A stretch of 64,000 bases of DNA from Poseidonocella pacifica. Lineage in GTDB: Bacteria; Pseudomonadota; Alphaproteobacteria; Rhodobacterales; Rhodobacteraceae. Below the pieces are notes generated by a model that was not told the DNA's origin, ran no database searches, and saw only the letters and a program-made list of their open reading frames with translations. The translations under genes and the position numbers were made by a program. Of the stretch, positions 18,193 to 27,472 are shown piece after piece. The DNA lies in contig NZ_FOJU01000005.1 in NCBI RefSeq assembly GCF_900111875.1, positions 62,001 through 126,000 of the forward strand. Direction: 5' to 3'. Positions within the stretch are counted from its first letter, which is position 1, and each line of letters begins with the position of its first letter.

Positions 18193-19844
18193 TCGTCGGG
18201 GGCGATCTGCCCGTCGCGAGACACAACGCGCTCGCGGGGCCACCATTCGGGGTGTTCTTCACGAATCCAGTCGAGCATGCTTTCGCGCAACCGGGCGTGC
18301 ATGTCCCAGGCAGAGCTTGGATCGGCTGCCGTTGCATAAAAGCGGAAGTGGACCCCCTCGGCGGTATGGTCGAGCGTCTGCATCTGCATCAATTCGTCCT
18401 TCATGCAGTCTTCGTCCTCCTTCGCCATCGACAGGAACTTCTCGCGCAGAGCCTTTCCTTCGGCAATATGATCCAGCACGAGGATGAAGCTGCGGGCCAT
18501 CTTGGCGTCGGTCATCGACCAGTTTTCAAACGGTTGAGAGACAAAGTATTGCACCGGGACGATCAGCCGCCGTTCATCCCACGTCCGCAGGCAGACGAAG
18601 GTGAAGTAGATCGCCTCAACGTAGCACCAGTTTCCCTCATAGAGCAGGCTGTCACCGATGCGGATCGGTTTGGCCATGGCAATCTGGAGACTGGACAGGA
18701 TGTTGCCGAGAACCGTGCGCCCCGCGATCCCGAGCACGACCGTCAGCACGCCCGCCGAGGCAAGAAGCGACAGCCCGATATTGTGGAAGTATCCGAGTTC
18801 CCACATCAGCAGGCCGACCCCGAGCAGGAAGGCGATGAGCGTGATCGCGCGGCGCAATGCGTAGATGGAGGTATAGAGGTGCCGATCATCGCGCCCGACG
18901 CGGTCGTCAATCTCTCCGACATAGCGCCGCGTAATGACATCCAGCCCGGTGTCAATCACGGCCAGCATGGTTGCGACCGCCGAGAGGATCGAGACGCCGA
19001 CGATCACCGGTTCGAGAATGGCGCTGATCTCTCCGGAAAACTTGAGGTATTGCCGGGTGACGATCCAGACAAAGATCGAGGCACAGAACAACGCCAGCGG
19101 CCCGCGCGCGTTGGAAAAGGCATCCCCGCGCCAGCCCACGACACCCAACAAGTCGCGCACCCGCGCCACGCACCAGCGTGCAAGCGCATAAATGCCACCG
19201 GCGATGAGAAAGAGCAGGGGCAAACTGACCAGTTCCCACCGCCGAAGGTCGAGAAAGCCGGGCTCAGTCCACCAATCCGGCAGGCGGCGTTCGAGCCATC
19301 CCGGTCCGAAGCGGTCGAAAAGCTCCGGCACGACCTCTACGGTTTGCTCCGAGAAAAGCCAGACCGGTTCGGATTGCGGTGCCTTGTACCGGCTGAGGCG
19401 CAGCGAGGCGGGGAACCAGTCAAGTTCCAGAGATCCGATCTCGATGCTGCGTTTGGGTTGGGGGGCCTGATCGCCCGAACCATCGGGATCGACCTCGCCC
19501 GCTGGTGTGTCGGGAATAGCTCGGCCTGCGAGCCATACGTTCCGGTCGATGATTTCGCCGAGCATGTAGGCGACGACATCTTGGTCCTCGTCCCATCCTT
19601 CGGGGAATTTCATCAGCGTGGCCGCATCATCGTAGCGCTTGTCGGCAAAGGCCCGCAGAAAAGCCCTCAGCGTCTGTCTCGGGGTTTCCCGGCTATAGCG
19701 ATCCGGAACGTCATTCGGCGCGGGGATGCTTTCGGTTTCGAACCAAAGCGGCTCTTCCTGCGCGACGGCGGCTGCGGGGAACACCCCGACGCATAGCAAG
19801 ATCACAAGGGCCGGCAATCCGCCGAAAAGCGTTTTTCGCATCAA
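18189..19844 (-). CDS. mechanosensitive ion channel of the MscS family, with periplasmic N-terminal domain
   Basis: A 551-residue membrane protein. A signal peptide ending AVAQ is followed by about 170 residues of periplasmic domain with RETPRQTLRAFLRAFADKRY, seen in several large MscS homologues, then several transmembrane helices. The pore helix and MscS core are visible as LLASAGVLTVVLGIAGRTVL and LQIAMAKPIRIGD. It would open under membrane tension to release solutes. It is followed by trkAH on the same strand, with about 70 bp between, so ion and osmotic functions are grouped here. Confidence 0.9.
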   Translation of the reverse strand: MMRKTLFGGLPALVILLCVGVFPAAAVAQEEPLWFETESIPAPNDVPDRYSRETPRQTLRAFLRAFADKRYDDAATLMKFPEGWDEDQDVVAYMLGEIIDRNVWLAGRAIPDTPAGEVDPDGSGDQAPQPKRSIEIGSLELDWFPASLRLSRYKAPQSEPVWLFSEQTVEVVPELFDRFGPGWLERRLPDWWTEPGFLDLRRWELVSLPLLFLIAGGIYALARWCVARVRDLLGVVGWRGDAFSNARGPLALFCASIFVWIVTRQYLKFSGEISAILEPVIVGVSILSAVATMLAVIDTGLDVITRRYVGEIDDRVGRDDRHLYTSIYALRRAITLIAFLLGVGLLMWELGYFHNIGLSLLASAGVLTVVLGIAGRTVLGNILSSLQIAMAKPIRIGDSLLYEGNWCYVEAIYFTFVCLRTWDERRLIVPVQYFVSQPFENWSMTDAKMARSFILVLDHIAEGKALREKFLSMAKEDEDCMKDELMQMQTLDHTAEGVHFRFYATAADPSSAWDMHARLRESMLDWIREEHPEWWPRERVVSRDGQIAPDD

Positions 19845-19914
19845 ATTTCCCCGAGTGGTTCCGCTTTAAACGCATCAAAGCGCCAAAAGGTCCAATTTTT
19901 CCAGAATGCGGGTC

Positions 19915-20580
19915 TCAGTCCGGCGTGTCGGCTTTGGCCCCGAGCAATTCATCGACCTGTGCTGCATGAGCATCATCTACCACCAGAATAATGTGATCCT
20001 TTGTGCAGAGCCTCTCTGCGTCGAAGAGGAAATCCTCGCTTTCGCCGCGAATGATCCCAATGACGCGCGTGCGATCGGGAAGATCAAGATCAGAGAGCGC
20101 CTGCCCGTCGAACCGTTCGGGCACATCATAGCCGAGCACTTGAATCCCCTTGTAGTATCGCAGATCGAGCGCCGCATCCGAGTTGCCTTCGAGAACCCGG
20201 ACGATTGACCGCGCAACGGTCGCATGCGGGGTGATGAGATCATTCAGCCCAAGTTCCTCGCAGACGGCCAGAAGTTCGGACCGGACGATCTGAGGAATGA
20301 CACGATCAAATCCTACGGATCGGCCCACCACCGCGGCGAGGATATTCACGTCATCCTGATTGGTCAGAAGCAAGAGGGCATCGGCATGATCGCCGAAGGC
20401 ATCGCGCTGAATTGTAGGCAGAGAGGCATCCCCATGAACGAGCCCGACATCGAGATCTTCCTCGATGGCTTCGAGCTGTGCGGGATCCTTGTCGATGATG
20501 ACGACCTCGTGGCCGCCGTCGATCAGGGCGCGTGCGGTGGAAATCCCGAAACGAGACGCGCCGGCGATTACAATGCGCAT
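19915..20580 (-). CDS. trkA: TrkA-type potassium uptake regulatory subunit
   Basis: A 221-residue cytoplasmic protein with one RCK_N (NAD-binding Rossmann, GASRFGISTARAL at the N-terminus, IDKDPAQLE after it) and one RCK_C domain. It gates the TrkH channel encoded just upstream. The frame extends to 20694, but ATG 20580, preceded by GGGAG, gives the standard N-terminus MRIVIAGASRFG. Full TrkA has two such halves; this single-unit form resembles KtrA/CeoB. The TrkH stop codon is 5 bp away. Confidence 0.92.
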   Translation of the reverse strand: MRIVIAGASRFGISTARALIDGGHEVVIIDKDPAQLEAIEEDLDVGLVHGDASLPTIQRDAFGDHADALLLLTNQDDVNILAAVVGRSVGFDRVIPQIVRSELLAVCEELGLNDLITPHATVARSIVRVLEGNSDAALDLRYYKGIQVLGYDVPERFDGQALSDLDLPDRTRVIGIIRGESEDFLFDAERLCTKDHIILVVDDAHAAQVDELLGAKADTPD

Positions 20581-20584
20581 GGGT

Positions 20585-22036
20585 CTATCTCCCAGAGGTC
20601 CAGGTAAGCGGCGACAGTGCCGCGATGAGTGCGAGAAATTCGAGCCGCCCCAGCAGCATGGCGAGGATGAGTGCGCCCTTGAGGTGCGGCGCAAGATCGG
20701 GGCCGGTCACCCCAGCGGACAGGCCGACGGTGGAAAGTGCCGATGTCACATCGAAAAGAGCGGGCAGCGCTGGCTCTCCGGAGGCGAGGAAGATGATCCA
20801 GAACACGAGCGCGGAGACAGCGTAACAGGTGGTGATGGCCGCGACAGAGACGATCCGTTCGGCGGCAACGCGGCGGCCTTGCTCCATGAGGCTCGTGACG
20901 GCGGATGGAGGGATGCGCAGGCGGTTGAATTCGAGCCGGACCATCTTGAGAAGCGTAAGGGCCCGGTCGAGCTTGATGCCCCCCGCCGTGGAGCCGATCC
21001 CGCCGCCGACAACCATTGCGGCCAGCAAAAGCGCGGTGAGGGCCGGCGACCCTTCAATAGGGCCGATCGAGAACCCCGCAGTGGTGAAAGCGCTGAGGAA
21101 CGTAAGAGATTCCGCCGCCAACTCATCAATGTCGCGCGCACCGGTGGCGACGGCGAGGAGAAGAGTTGCCAGCACGCCGATGAGGGCGGTGAGCACAACC
21201 GCGGCCGCGTTCGTCTTTCGCAAGCTCCGCAGCGCACCCTTGCTGCGCGCCAAGCCGTAAAACCCGAATGATACCGTTGTTGACAGGCAAAGCAGCAGCG
21301 TGAGCACCTGCGCCCCGAGGGAGTAGGCAGCAAGGCTTTCGTTGCGCGGTGCGAACCCTCCGGTGGAAACCGCCGCCAGCGTGACACAGACCGCCTCCCA
21401 CCACGATGGAAGAAGGGGCCAAAGCAACAGCACGCCGATCACCGTGATCGCACAGTATATTCGCAGGAGCGATCGCGCCTGCGCGCGGGTGGACTGCAAC
21501 AAATCGCGCTGGCCGAATGTCGTCTCGCCCATCACATGCGCCGCAGGACCTGGCCCCAGGATCAATGCGACCCCCGCAAGCGCAATGGCAAAGCCGCCGA
21601 TCCACTGTGTCCATGCTCGGAGAAAATGCGCGGAGATTGGCCAGCTTTCGAGATCGGGCACCACCGAAAGCCCGGTCGACGTGATGCCCGACACGCTCTC
21701 AAACAGAGCATCCACCGGCCCGAGGCCAAGCGAGACAAAGACCGGCAGGGGCAAGATCGACGCGATGAGAAACAGGAGCGCGAAGGTAACGGAGGCCTCA
21801 ATGGATCGAAGATCGGAGGGGGCGGGACGGCGATAGGTCAACAAGACCCCCAACAGGCACAGCAGAATGCCGGGCAGGAACATGAGCGCAAGGCGCCACT
21901 CCCGCTCGATGAGGGCGGCCGCGAGCGGTGGAAGCAGGATTGCCAGAAGCACGTTTCCGTGGCCAAGAAGGGTCCACACGACCTTGCCGGGGCGGGCCCT
22001 CCACCGGACCGAGGAAAATTGCGCAGTGCTCGCCAA
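20585..22036 (-). CDS. trkH: TrkH/KtrB-family potassium transporter
   Basis: A 483-residue inner-membrane protein with four M1-P-M2-like repeats. Selectivity-filter segments are seen as SGITSTGLSV, AAVSTGGFAP, SAFTTAGFS and SALSTVGLSAG, each with the key Gly. It imports K+ with the TrkA subunit that follows 5 bp downstream. The start appears to be TTG at 22036, because AAGGA stands at the right distance, while the nearby ATG at 22041 is out of frame. Confidence 0.93.
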   Translation of the reverse strand: MASTAQFSSVRWRARPGKVVWTLLGHGNVLLAILLPPLAAALIEREWRLALMFLPGILLCLLGVLLTYRRPAPSDLRSIEASVTFALLFLIASILPLPVFVSLGLGPVDALFESVSGITSTGLSVVPDLESWPISAHFLRAWTQWIGGFAIALAGVALILGPGPAAHVMGETTFGQRDLLQSTRAQARSLLRIYCAITVIGVLLLWPLLPSWWEAVCVTLAAVSTGGFAPRNESLAAYSLGAQVLTLLLCLSTTVSFGFYGLARSKGALRSLRKTNAAAVVLTALIGVLATLLLAVATGARDIDELAAESLTFLSAFTTAGFSIGPIEGSPALTALLLAAMVVGGGIGSTAGGIKLDRALTLLKMVRLEFNRLRIPPSAVTSLMEQGRRVAAERIVSVAAITTCYAVSALVFWIIFLASGEPALPALFDVTSALSTVGLSAGVTGPDLAPHLKGALILAMLLGRLEFLALIAALSPLTWTSGR

Positions 22037-22275
22037 GCCATGTCCTTTTCCGTAACGTCGCGGGTCAGGTGATACCTATTCCCCGAGACACATAGGGCAA
22101 TGCAACGATCCTGCCGCCCTTGCGTTGTATCTCCAACCGAAAGGATGCATCGCTTGAGTATGAAAGTCTCCTCCACCCTCCCGGTGTGTTCCAGAACGCC
22201 CGAACAGGATGTGCGCTGGGGCTGCGCGATGCCTCTTTCAGTCGCTGTCACGAACAACACACAATCTCTCAGGCC

Positions 22276-23115
22276 ATGATCCGAATTACCCAGATTTCAG
22301 ACCTGCACTTCGGGCGGGATGATCCCACCCTCGAAGAGACGCTCATCGACGCGGTGAATGCGTCCCGCCCTGACCTTGTCGTGGTGTCGGGCGATTTCGT
22401 ACAGCGGGCCCGATGGAGCCATTTCCGTGAAGCACGTGCATTCATGGAGCGTATCGAAGCGCCCACGCTGTCTGTGCCGGGCAATCATGATCTGCCGCTG
22501 TGGAACCTGCCCCTGCGCCTCGTTGCGCCGAAGCGCCGGTATCAGCGCTATATTGCGCGTGATCTGGAACCGGTGATCCGTCTTGGCGGGGTGACAGTGG
22601 TGGGGGTGGACACAACCTATCGCTGGCATTGGCAAAGCGGCAGGATCAGCGCGGAACAGATCGACCGCGTTGCGGATATAATTGGGGACCGCGGGCCTGA
22701 TGATGTGGTCGTCGTCGTAGCCCATCATCCCTTCCACCATTCGCCGGAAGTTGAGAAGAAACTGATGCGCGGCGCGCCAAAAGCGCTCCGCAGATGGGGC
22801 AGGGCGGGACCGCATGTTATCCTGTCCGGTCATCTGCACACGTGGCTGACCGAGCCATTCGTTGCCAGGCGAGGAGATGCGCAGACATTGCAGGTGCATG
22901 CGGGCACCGGCTTGTCTACGCGTCTGAGGGGCGAGCCCAACGATTTTGCGGTTCTTGAGATTGCCGGTCCGGAAGTGCGGATCATCAGGCACACAGCGGG
23001 TGCAGACAGAGAGTTTCGCGAAGCCGACGAAGTTGTCTTTCGCTGCGGTGACGGCGGCTGGGTCGCGGATGGACCCGCCGCCGTACCGAGGGAGTGCGTG
23101 TCAGATACGCGGTGA
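22276..23115 (+). CDS. metallophosphoesterase (Icc/CpdA-like)
   Basis: A 279-residue calcineurin-fold phosphoesterase. All five metal motifs are present: DLHFG, GDFVQ, GNHD, AHHPFHH and GHLHTW. The frame is open from 22120, but the protein fold starts at MIRITQISDLHF, so ATG 22276 is used. Substrate unknown; cyclic nucleotides or phospholipid headgroups are typical for relatives. The last 15 bp overlap the convergent PLDc_N gene. Confidence 0.88.
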   Translation: MIRITQISDLHFGRDDPTLEETLIDAVNASRPDLVVVSGDFVQRARWSHFREARAFMERIEAPTLSVPGNHDLPLWNLPLRLVAPKRRYQRYIARDLEPVIRLGGVTVVGVDTTYRWHWQSGRISAEQIDRVADIIGDRGPDDVVVVVAHHPFHHSPEVEKKLMRGAPKALRRWGRAGPHVILSGHLHTWLTEPFVARRGDAQTLQVHAGTGLSTRLRGEPNDFAVLEIAGPEVRIIRHTAGADREFREADEVVFRCGDGGWVADGPAAVPRECVSDTR

Positions 23116-23283
23116 GCGTGGCCCGAAGATGAGCCAGATGATGAAGCCGAGCAGAGGCAGGATCACCACCAAGAGCACCCACAGCACCTTTTTGCCGGTG
23201 CTTACGCCCGAGCCAAGGATCGAGATCACGGCCCAGATGTCGAGCGCGAGAACGATAAGGCCGCCAATTCCTGTAATTTCCAT
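23101..23283 (-). CDS. PLDc_N-domain mini-membrane protein
   Basis: A 60-residue protein of two transmembrane helices ending in LGFIIWLIFGPR, the hallmark of the N-terminal domain of cardiolipin synthases (PLDc_N), here without the enzyme part. Such stand-alone mini-proteins are common, often stress-induced, and of unknown function. AGGAG precedes the ATG, and an EcfG promoter lies 35 bp upstream. The 3' end overlaps the phosphoesterase gene. Confidence 0.87.
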   Translation of the reverse strand: MEITGIGGLIVLALDIWAVISILGSGVSTGKKVLWVLLVVILPLLGFIIWLIFGPRSPRI

Positions 23284-23317
23284 CGGTCTCTCCTATTTGT
23301 GTTGAGGTCCGCTGTGA

Positions 23318-23343
23318 AACGCGCGCCTGCCTCCGAAGGTTCC
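23318..23343 (-). promoter_or_regulatory. EcfG-type promoter of the PLDc_N gene
   Basis: On the minus strand GGAAC (23343-23339), 17 bp, CGTT (23321-23318), ending 34 bp before the ATG at 23283. Confidence 0.78.
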
Positions 23344-23349
23344 TGCGCC

Positions 23350-23952
23350 CTAGCCCCTGAGCACGTAAAGCGGCACACCGACGGCCGCCGCGACAATACA
23401 CGAGCCCAGAAGAGCGAATATCGCGTCGCGGGTCAGCAGGGCGGTGGTGAAGGCAAGAACCGCCGCGCCCAGGATTGATGAGGTGAAGGGCACGATCTCC
23501 AGAAATGGCATCGCCAGCCCACAAAGCATGATGAGGATCTGAAGGGTCTTGCGCAGGGGCCGGCGCATCAGCCACTTCAGGTGTCCGCTGGCATATCGAT
23601 CCAGCCATCTCGCCATCTTGCGGACCCGGTCCAGCACGTTCCGAAGCTTCTCACCCTTCATTTTTGCGCGCATGAGCCGCTTCGGAAGCCAGAGGTGCTT
23701 TCTGCGGATCACCATCTGACCGGCGATAAAGGCAATGCTCAGCCCACAAATCGAGGAGAAGAGGGGAATACCACTTAGCGGGGATACGACGAGCAGAGCG
23801 GGAACAATCAGTACGGGAAGGAAAGAGTCGTCGCCGAATGCCTCGACGATATCGCCTATTCTAACTGTGCCGTTGTCAGCGACTTCAGCGACCCGTTCGA
23901 CGATTTCGCCGACCGGTCCGTGTGTATCCGATGCGTGGTCTGATTTGCCCAT
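23350..23952 (-). CDS. exoD: ExoD-family membrane protein
   Basis: A 200-residue integral membrane protein of the ExoD (exopolysaccharide synthesis, alkali tolerance in Sinorhizobium) family. The cytoplasmic N-terminus (VRIGDIVEAFGDDSFLPVLI) and later hydrophobic helices match the family. The only good start is ATG 23952, but it has no ribosome binding site, and the upstream EcfG-like -10 element ends 11 bp before it, so the mRNA may be nearly leaderless. It is divergent from the formate dehydrogenase operon. Confidence 0.85.
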   Translation of the reverse strand: MGKSDHASDTHGPVGEIVERVAEVADNGTVRIGDIVEAFGDDSFLPVLIVPALLVVSPLSGIPLFSSICGLSIAFIAGQMVIRRKHLWLPKRLMRAKMKGEKLRNVLDRVRKMARWLDRYASGHLKWLMRRPLRKTLQILIMLCGLAMPFLEIVPFTSSILGAAVLAFTTALLTRDAIFALLGSCIVAAAVGVPLYVLRG

Positions 23953-23963
23953 GATCAGAACTG

Positions 23964-23988
23964 AACCCCGCTGGCCGAGATTGGTTCC
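23964..23988 (-). promoter_or_regulatory. EcfG-like promoter of exoD
   Basis: Minus strand GGAAC (23988-23984), 16 bp, GGTT (23967-23964). It is back to back with the promoter of the formate dehydrogenase operon. Confidence 0.55.
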
Positions 23989-24021
23989 CTGCCGGGGTCA
24001 CGGAATTCATTACAAAAAGTT

Positions 24022-24046
24022 GGAACATTGGAACGGGCGCTGCGTT
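24022..24046 (+). promoter_or_regulatory. EcfG-type promoter of the formate dehydrogenase operon
   Basis: GGAAC (24022-24026), 16 bp, CGTT (24043-24046), an exact consensus match ending 45 bp before the first gene of the operon. Confidence 0.75.
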
Positions 24047-24091
24047 TCAATGAAAAGGCCGCTTTTGCCTTCTCACCTGCAGGAGAAGACC

Positions 24092-24286
24092 ATGCCCCCT
24101 AAATCGGATGATCCCAAGCTTTCGCGCCGCGCGCTCCTGCTCGCTGGACCCGCCGTTGCGGCTGGCACCGCTGCTGCCGCAGGAACGGAGGTCCCCGCCG
24201 ACGGGGCTGAAGTCAAGGATCCTACAAAGACGGAGTTCAGGGAAACCGAACACGTCAAGACGTTCTACCGTCTCGCCCGCAGCTAA
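24092..24286 (+). CDS. formate dehydrogenase region TAT-target small protein
   Basis: A 64-residue protein with a twin-arginine signal (LSRRALLLAGPAVAAG) and a short conserved tail containing TEHVKTFYRLARS. I recognise this as the small TAT protein family regularly encoded just upstream of formate dehydrogenase alpha subunits; its exact role is not known. AGGAG at 24081 sets the start at ATG 24092. It leads the operon, 24 bp before fdhA. Confidence 0.88.
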   Translation: MPPKSDDPKLSRRALLLAGPAVAAGTAAAAGTEVPADGAEVKDPTKTEFRETEHVKTFYRLARS

Positions 24287-24310
24287 GCCTAGTCAATTCA
24301 GGAGCCACGC

Positions 24311-27300
24311 ATGCTGAAACGTCGATCCGCCCGCGCAGCCTCATCTCGTCGCAATGTAATCGCTTCGGCTCAGGGCGATCAGGGGATCGACAGACGTAGC
24401 TTTCTTCGTAACAGCGGCCTTGCCGGACTATCCCTTGGGGCGATTGGCAGCGTAGGAGCGGGACGTCTGGCGCAGGCTCAGCCCACGGTGGCCCCGGGGA
24501 TCACGCGCCACAAGACGATCTGCCCCTTCTGTTCGGTTGGCTGTTCGATCTGGGGCGAAGTCGAGAACGGTGTTTGGGTCGGGCAGGAGCCGGTTTTCGA
24601 AAGCCCCATCAATCAGGGCACGCACTGCGCCAAGGGGGCAGCCGCACGCGAAGTTGCCATCGGCGAGCGGCGGCTGAAGTACCCGATGAAGAAGGAAGGC
24701 GGAGAGTGGGTCCGCATCTCTTGGGAGCAGGCGATTTCCGAAATCGGCGAGGGCTTCGGGCGGATCCGCGAAACTTATGGCCCCGAAAGCGTCTTCTGGC
24801 TGGGATCGGCGAAATTCTCGAATGAGATGTCATATCTCTTCCGGAAATTCGCAGCCTTTTGGGGCACGAACAACGTCGACCATCAGGCGCGCATTTGCCA
24901 TTCGACCACCGTCGCAGGCGTGGCCAATACCTATGGTTATGGCGCCATGACCAACACCTTCAACGACATCAGGAACGCAAAATCCATCATCATCATCGGC
25001 GGCAACCCGGCCGAGGCGCATCCCGTGTCCATGCTGCATGTCCTCAATGGCAAGGAAAACGGCGCGAAGATGGTAGTGGTCGACCCACGCTTTACGCGCA
25101 CGGCGGCCCATGCCGATGAATACGTGCGCATCAGGCCCGGCACCGACGTCGGCTTTCTCTGGGGTTTGGCTCGGATCATCCTCGAGAACGGGTGGGAGGA
25201 TCGCGAATACCTCGATCAGCGTGTCTGGGGCTTTGACAAGATCCGGAGTGAAATCGACCATTGGACCACCGATGAAGTGGAACGGGTAACGGGAATCCCG
25301 CCCGAACAGATGGAGCGGATCGCGCGCACTCTGGCTGAGAACCGGCCCGGTACGTTGATCTGGTGCATGGGGCTGACCCAATCAACCATAGGTAACAACA
25401 AGACACGTGCGGCTTCGATCCTGCAGCTTATCTTGGGAAATATCGGAAAGACGGGCGGCGGGGCGAACATCTTTCGCGGGCACGACAATGTGCAGGGGGC
25501 GACGGATCTCGGGGTCGCCTGCGATTCACTGCCTGCATACTACGGCCTGTCGGAAGATGCCTGGAAGCATTGGGCGCGCGTTTGGGACGTACCTTATGAC
25601 TATCTGCGGGGGCGCTTCTCCAGCAAGGATCTGATGGAGAAAGAAGGCATCCCGGTCAGCCGTTGGATGGATGCGGTGCTGGAGGATGAACAGAACGTCG
25701 ACCAGCCGCACAACTTCAAGGGCCTTGTCTTTTGGGGGCATGCCTCCAACAGCCAGACACGTGGGATCGAACGCAAACAGGCGCTGGAAGCCGCCGAGAT
25801 GGTGGTGATCGTCGATCCGCACCCAACCCAAACGGCCATCGAAAACGAACGGACGGACGGGCTTTATCTCCTGCCGTCCGGAACCACGATGGAATGCGCC
25901 GGGTCTGTTACCAACTCAAGCCGTTCGTTGCAGTGGCGGGAAAAGGTCGTGGATCCGATCTTTGAGGCGAAATCGGACTATGAAATCCTGTATCTAATGG
26001 CCCGAGAGTTCGGATTTGCGGAGGAGATGTTCAAGCATACCGCGATCAGCTCCAATCAGCCGGCCCCCGAAGACGTCTTGAGAGAGATCAACCGGGGTAC
26101 GTGGACCATCGGTTATACCGGGCAAAGCCCAGAGCGCCTCAAAGCGCATATGAATAATCAGGCGTCCTTCGATTCCATAACGCTGCTCGGCAAAGGCGGC
26201 GATGTGGAGGGGCAATACTACTGCCTTCCGTGGCCATCATGGGGCGATCCACAGTTACGCCATCCCGGCACGCCGCTGCTCTACGATACATCGAAACCCG
26301 TGGCGCAAGGTGGCCTGCCATTCCGCGCGCGCTGGGGGGTCGAACATGACGGCGAAACGCTTCTTGCCGAAGACAGCTTTACCAAGGGCTCAGCGATCCG
26401 GGACGGATATCCTGAGATCAGCATGGGCGTGCTCGAAGCAATGGGTTGGGCTGGTGAGTTGACCGCGAAGGAGCGGCTCATCATCACGGCGATCGCGGCG
26501 GACCGCTACCGCCACGACATGCTGAGTCTCAGCGAGACCGAGGCCTCCGCCGCCATTCGTGCCATTGAGAAGGCTGCCGAAGAGGAACAACAAGACGACA
26601 ACGTCATCAGCGAGAGTTGGGGCGGCGGTGACGCAGGTGCGCTTGCTGCGGACGATGAGCCTGTTACCGAGCGTTTCCCGGAGTTTACGGACAATGCGCT
26701 GGAGGCGATTTCCGCCTACCTCTCCAATCAGCCGGAGCCGGGCGAGGGAGAGTCCCTGTCCCTCGCGGAGCGTATCCGGCGCGTCAACTGGAAGACGGAT
26801 CTATCCGGGGGGTTGCAGCGGGTCGCCATCGCCCATGGTCTGGCACCTTATGGGAATGGCAAGGCGCGTTGTGCAGTCTGGACCTTCCCGGACGAGGTGC
26901 CACGCCACCGGGAGCCGCTTTTCACCGCGCGGCGCGATCTGTTGCCCGACTATGAAACATACGAGGATCGCCGCCTGTGGCGCCTGCCCGTTCTCTACAA
27001 ATCGATCCAGCAGGTGGACTATGCCAAGGATTTCCCGCTGACGATGACGTCGGGACGTCTTGTTGAATTCGAAGGCGGCGGAGACGAGACGCGCTCGAAC
27101 AAGTGGCTGGCCGAATTCCAACAACAGATGTTTGTGGAATTGAACCCGGCCGATGCGGGGCGTGCGAACGTTGGCTCGGGAGAGTTTTGTTGGGTTCATA
27201 CGCCAAACGGCAAGATCCGCGTGAAGGCGCTTGTCACCCGGCGGGTAGGCGAGGGAACAGTCTTTCTGCCGTTCCATTTCGCAGGTGTCTGGATGGGTCA

Positions 27301-27472
27301 GGATCTGAGCGGGCGATACCCCCAAGGCACGGTGCCCTATGTGACGGGCGAGTCCGTCAACACCATCCAGACCTACGGCTATGACGCGGTGACCCAGATG
27401 CAGGAAACCAAAGCCACGCTCTGTCGAATTACGGCAGACGGGGAAATAGGAGGCGAGAATGGCGCGGCTTAA
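24311..27472 (+). CDS. fdhA: formate dehydrogenase major (molybdopterin) subunit
   Basis: A 1,053-residue molybdenum/tungsten bis-MGD enzyme that oxidises formate to CO2 in the periplasm. It has a TAT signal (DRRSFLRNSGLAGLSLG), the [4Fe-4S] cluster motif CPFCSVGC...GTHCAKG, and the active-site block ARICHSTTVAGVANTYGYGA, in which Cys196 takes the place of selenocysteine. The C-terminal dinucleotide-binding domain contains MTSGRLVEFEGGGDETRSN. AGGAG precedes the ATG. The 3' end overlaps fdhB by 14 bp. The operon lacks the fdhD/fdhE accessory genes, which must lie elsewhere. Confidence 0.96.
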   Translation: MLKRRSARAASSRRNVIASAQGDQGIDRRSFLRNSGLAGLSLGAIGSVGAGRLAQAQPTVAPGITRHKTICPFCSVGCSIWGEVENGVWVGQEPVFESPINQGTHCAKGAAAREVAIGERRLKYPMKKEGGEWVRISWEQAISEIGEGFGRIRETYGPESVFWLGSAKFSNEMSYLFRKFAAFWGTNNVDHQARICHSTTVAGVANTYGYGAMTNTFNDIRNAKSIIIIGGNPAEAHPVSMLHVLNGKENGAKMVVVDPRFTRTAAHADEYVRIRPGTDVGFLWGLARIILENGWEDREYLDQRVWGFDKIRSEIDHWTTDEVERVTGIPPEQMERIARTLAENRPGTLIWCMGLTQSTIGNNKTRAASILQLILGNIGKTGGGANIFRGHDNVQGATDLGVACDSLPAYYGLSEDAWKHWARVWDVPYDYLRGRFSSKDLMEKEGIPVSRWMDAVLEDEQNVDQPHNFKGLVFWGHASNSQTRGIERKQALEAAEMVVIVDPHPTQTAIENERTDGLYLLPSGTTMECAGSVTNSSRSLQWREKVVDPIFEAKSDYEILYLMAREFGFAEEMFKHTAISSNQPAPEDVLREINRGTWTIGYTGQSPERLKAHMNNQASFDSITLLGKGGDVEGQYYCLPWPSWGDPQLRHPGTPLLYDTSKPVAQGGLPFRARWGVEHDGETLLAEDSFTKGSAIRDGYPEISMGVLEAMGWAGELTAKERLIITAIAADRYRHDMLSLSETEASAAIRAIEKAAEEEQQDDNVISESWGGGDAGALAADDEPVTERFPEFTDNALEAISAYLSNQPEPGEGESLSLAERIRRVNWKTDLSGGLQRVAIAHGLAPYGNGKARCAVWTFPDEVPRHREPLFTARRDLLPDYETYEDRRLWRLPVLYKSIQQVDYAKDFPLTMTSGRLVEFEGGGDETRSNKWLAEFQQQMFVELNPADAGRANVGSGEFCWVHTPNGKIRVKALVTRRVGEGTVFLPFHFAGVWMGQDLSGRYPQGTVPYVTGESVNTIQTYGYDAVTQMQETKATLCRITADGEIGGENGAA

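Noticed and set aside
18252-19796. 514-codon plus-strand frame opposite the MscS gene.
   Set aside because: Composition rich in Arg, His, Gln and Asp without domains; the minus strand carries a full MscS protein.
19838-19862. Candidate EcfG promoter for the MscS gene (GGAAC on the minus strand at 19862-19858).
   Set aside because: No CGTT or GGTT at 16-17 bp spacing.
24893-24900. Selenocysteine in formate dehydrogenase.
   Set aside because: The active-site codon at 24896-24898 is TGC (cysteine), not TGA.
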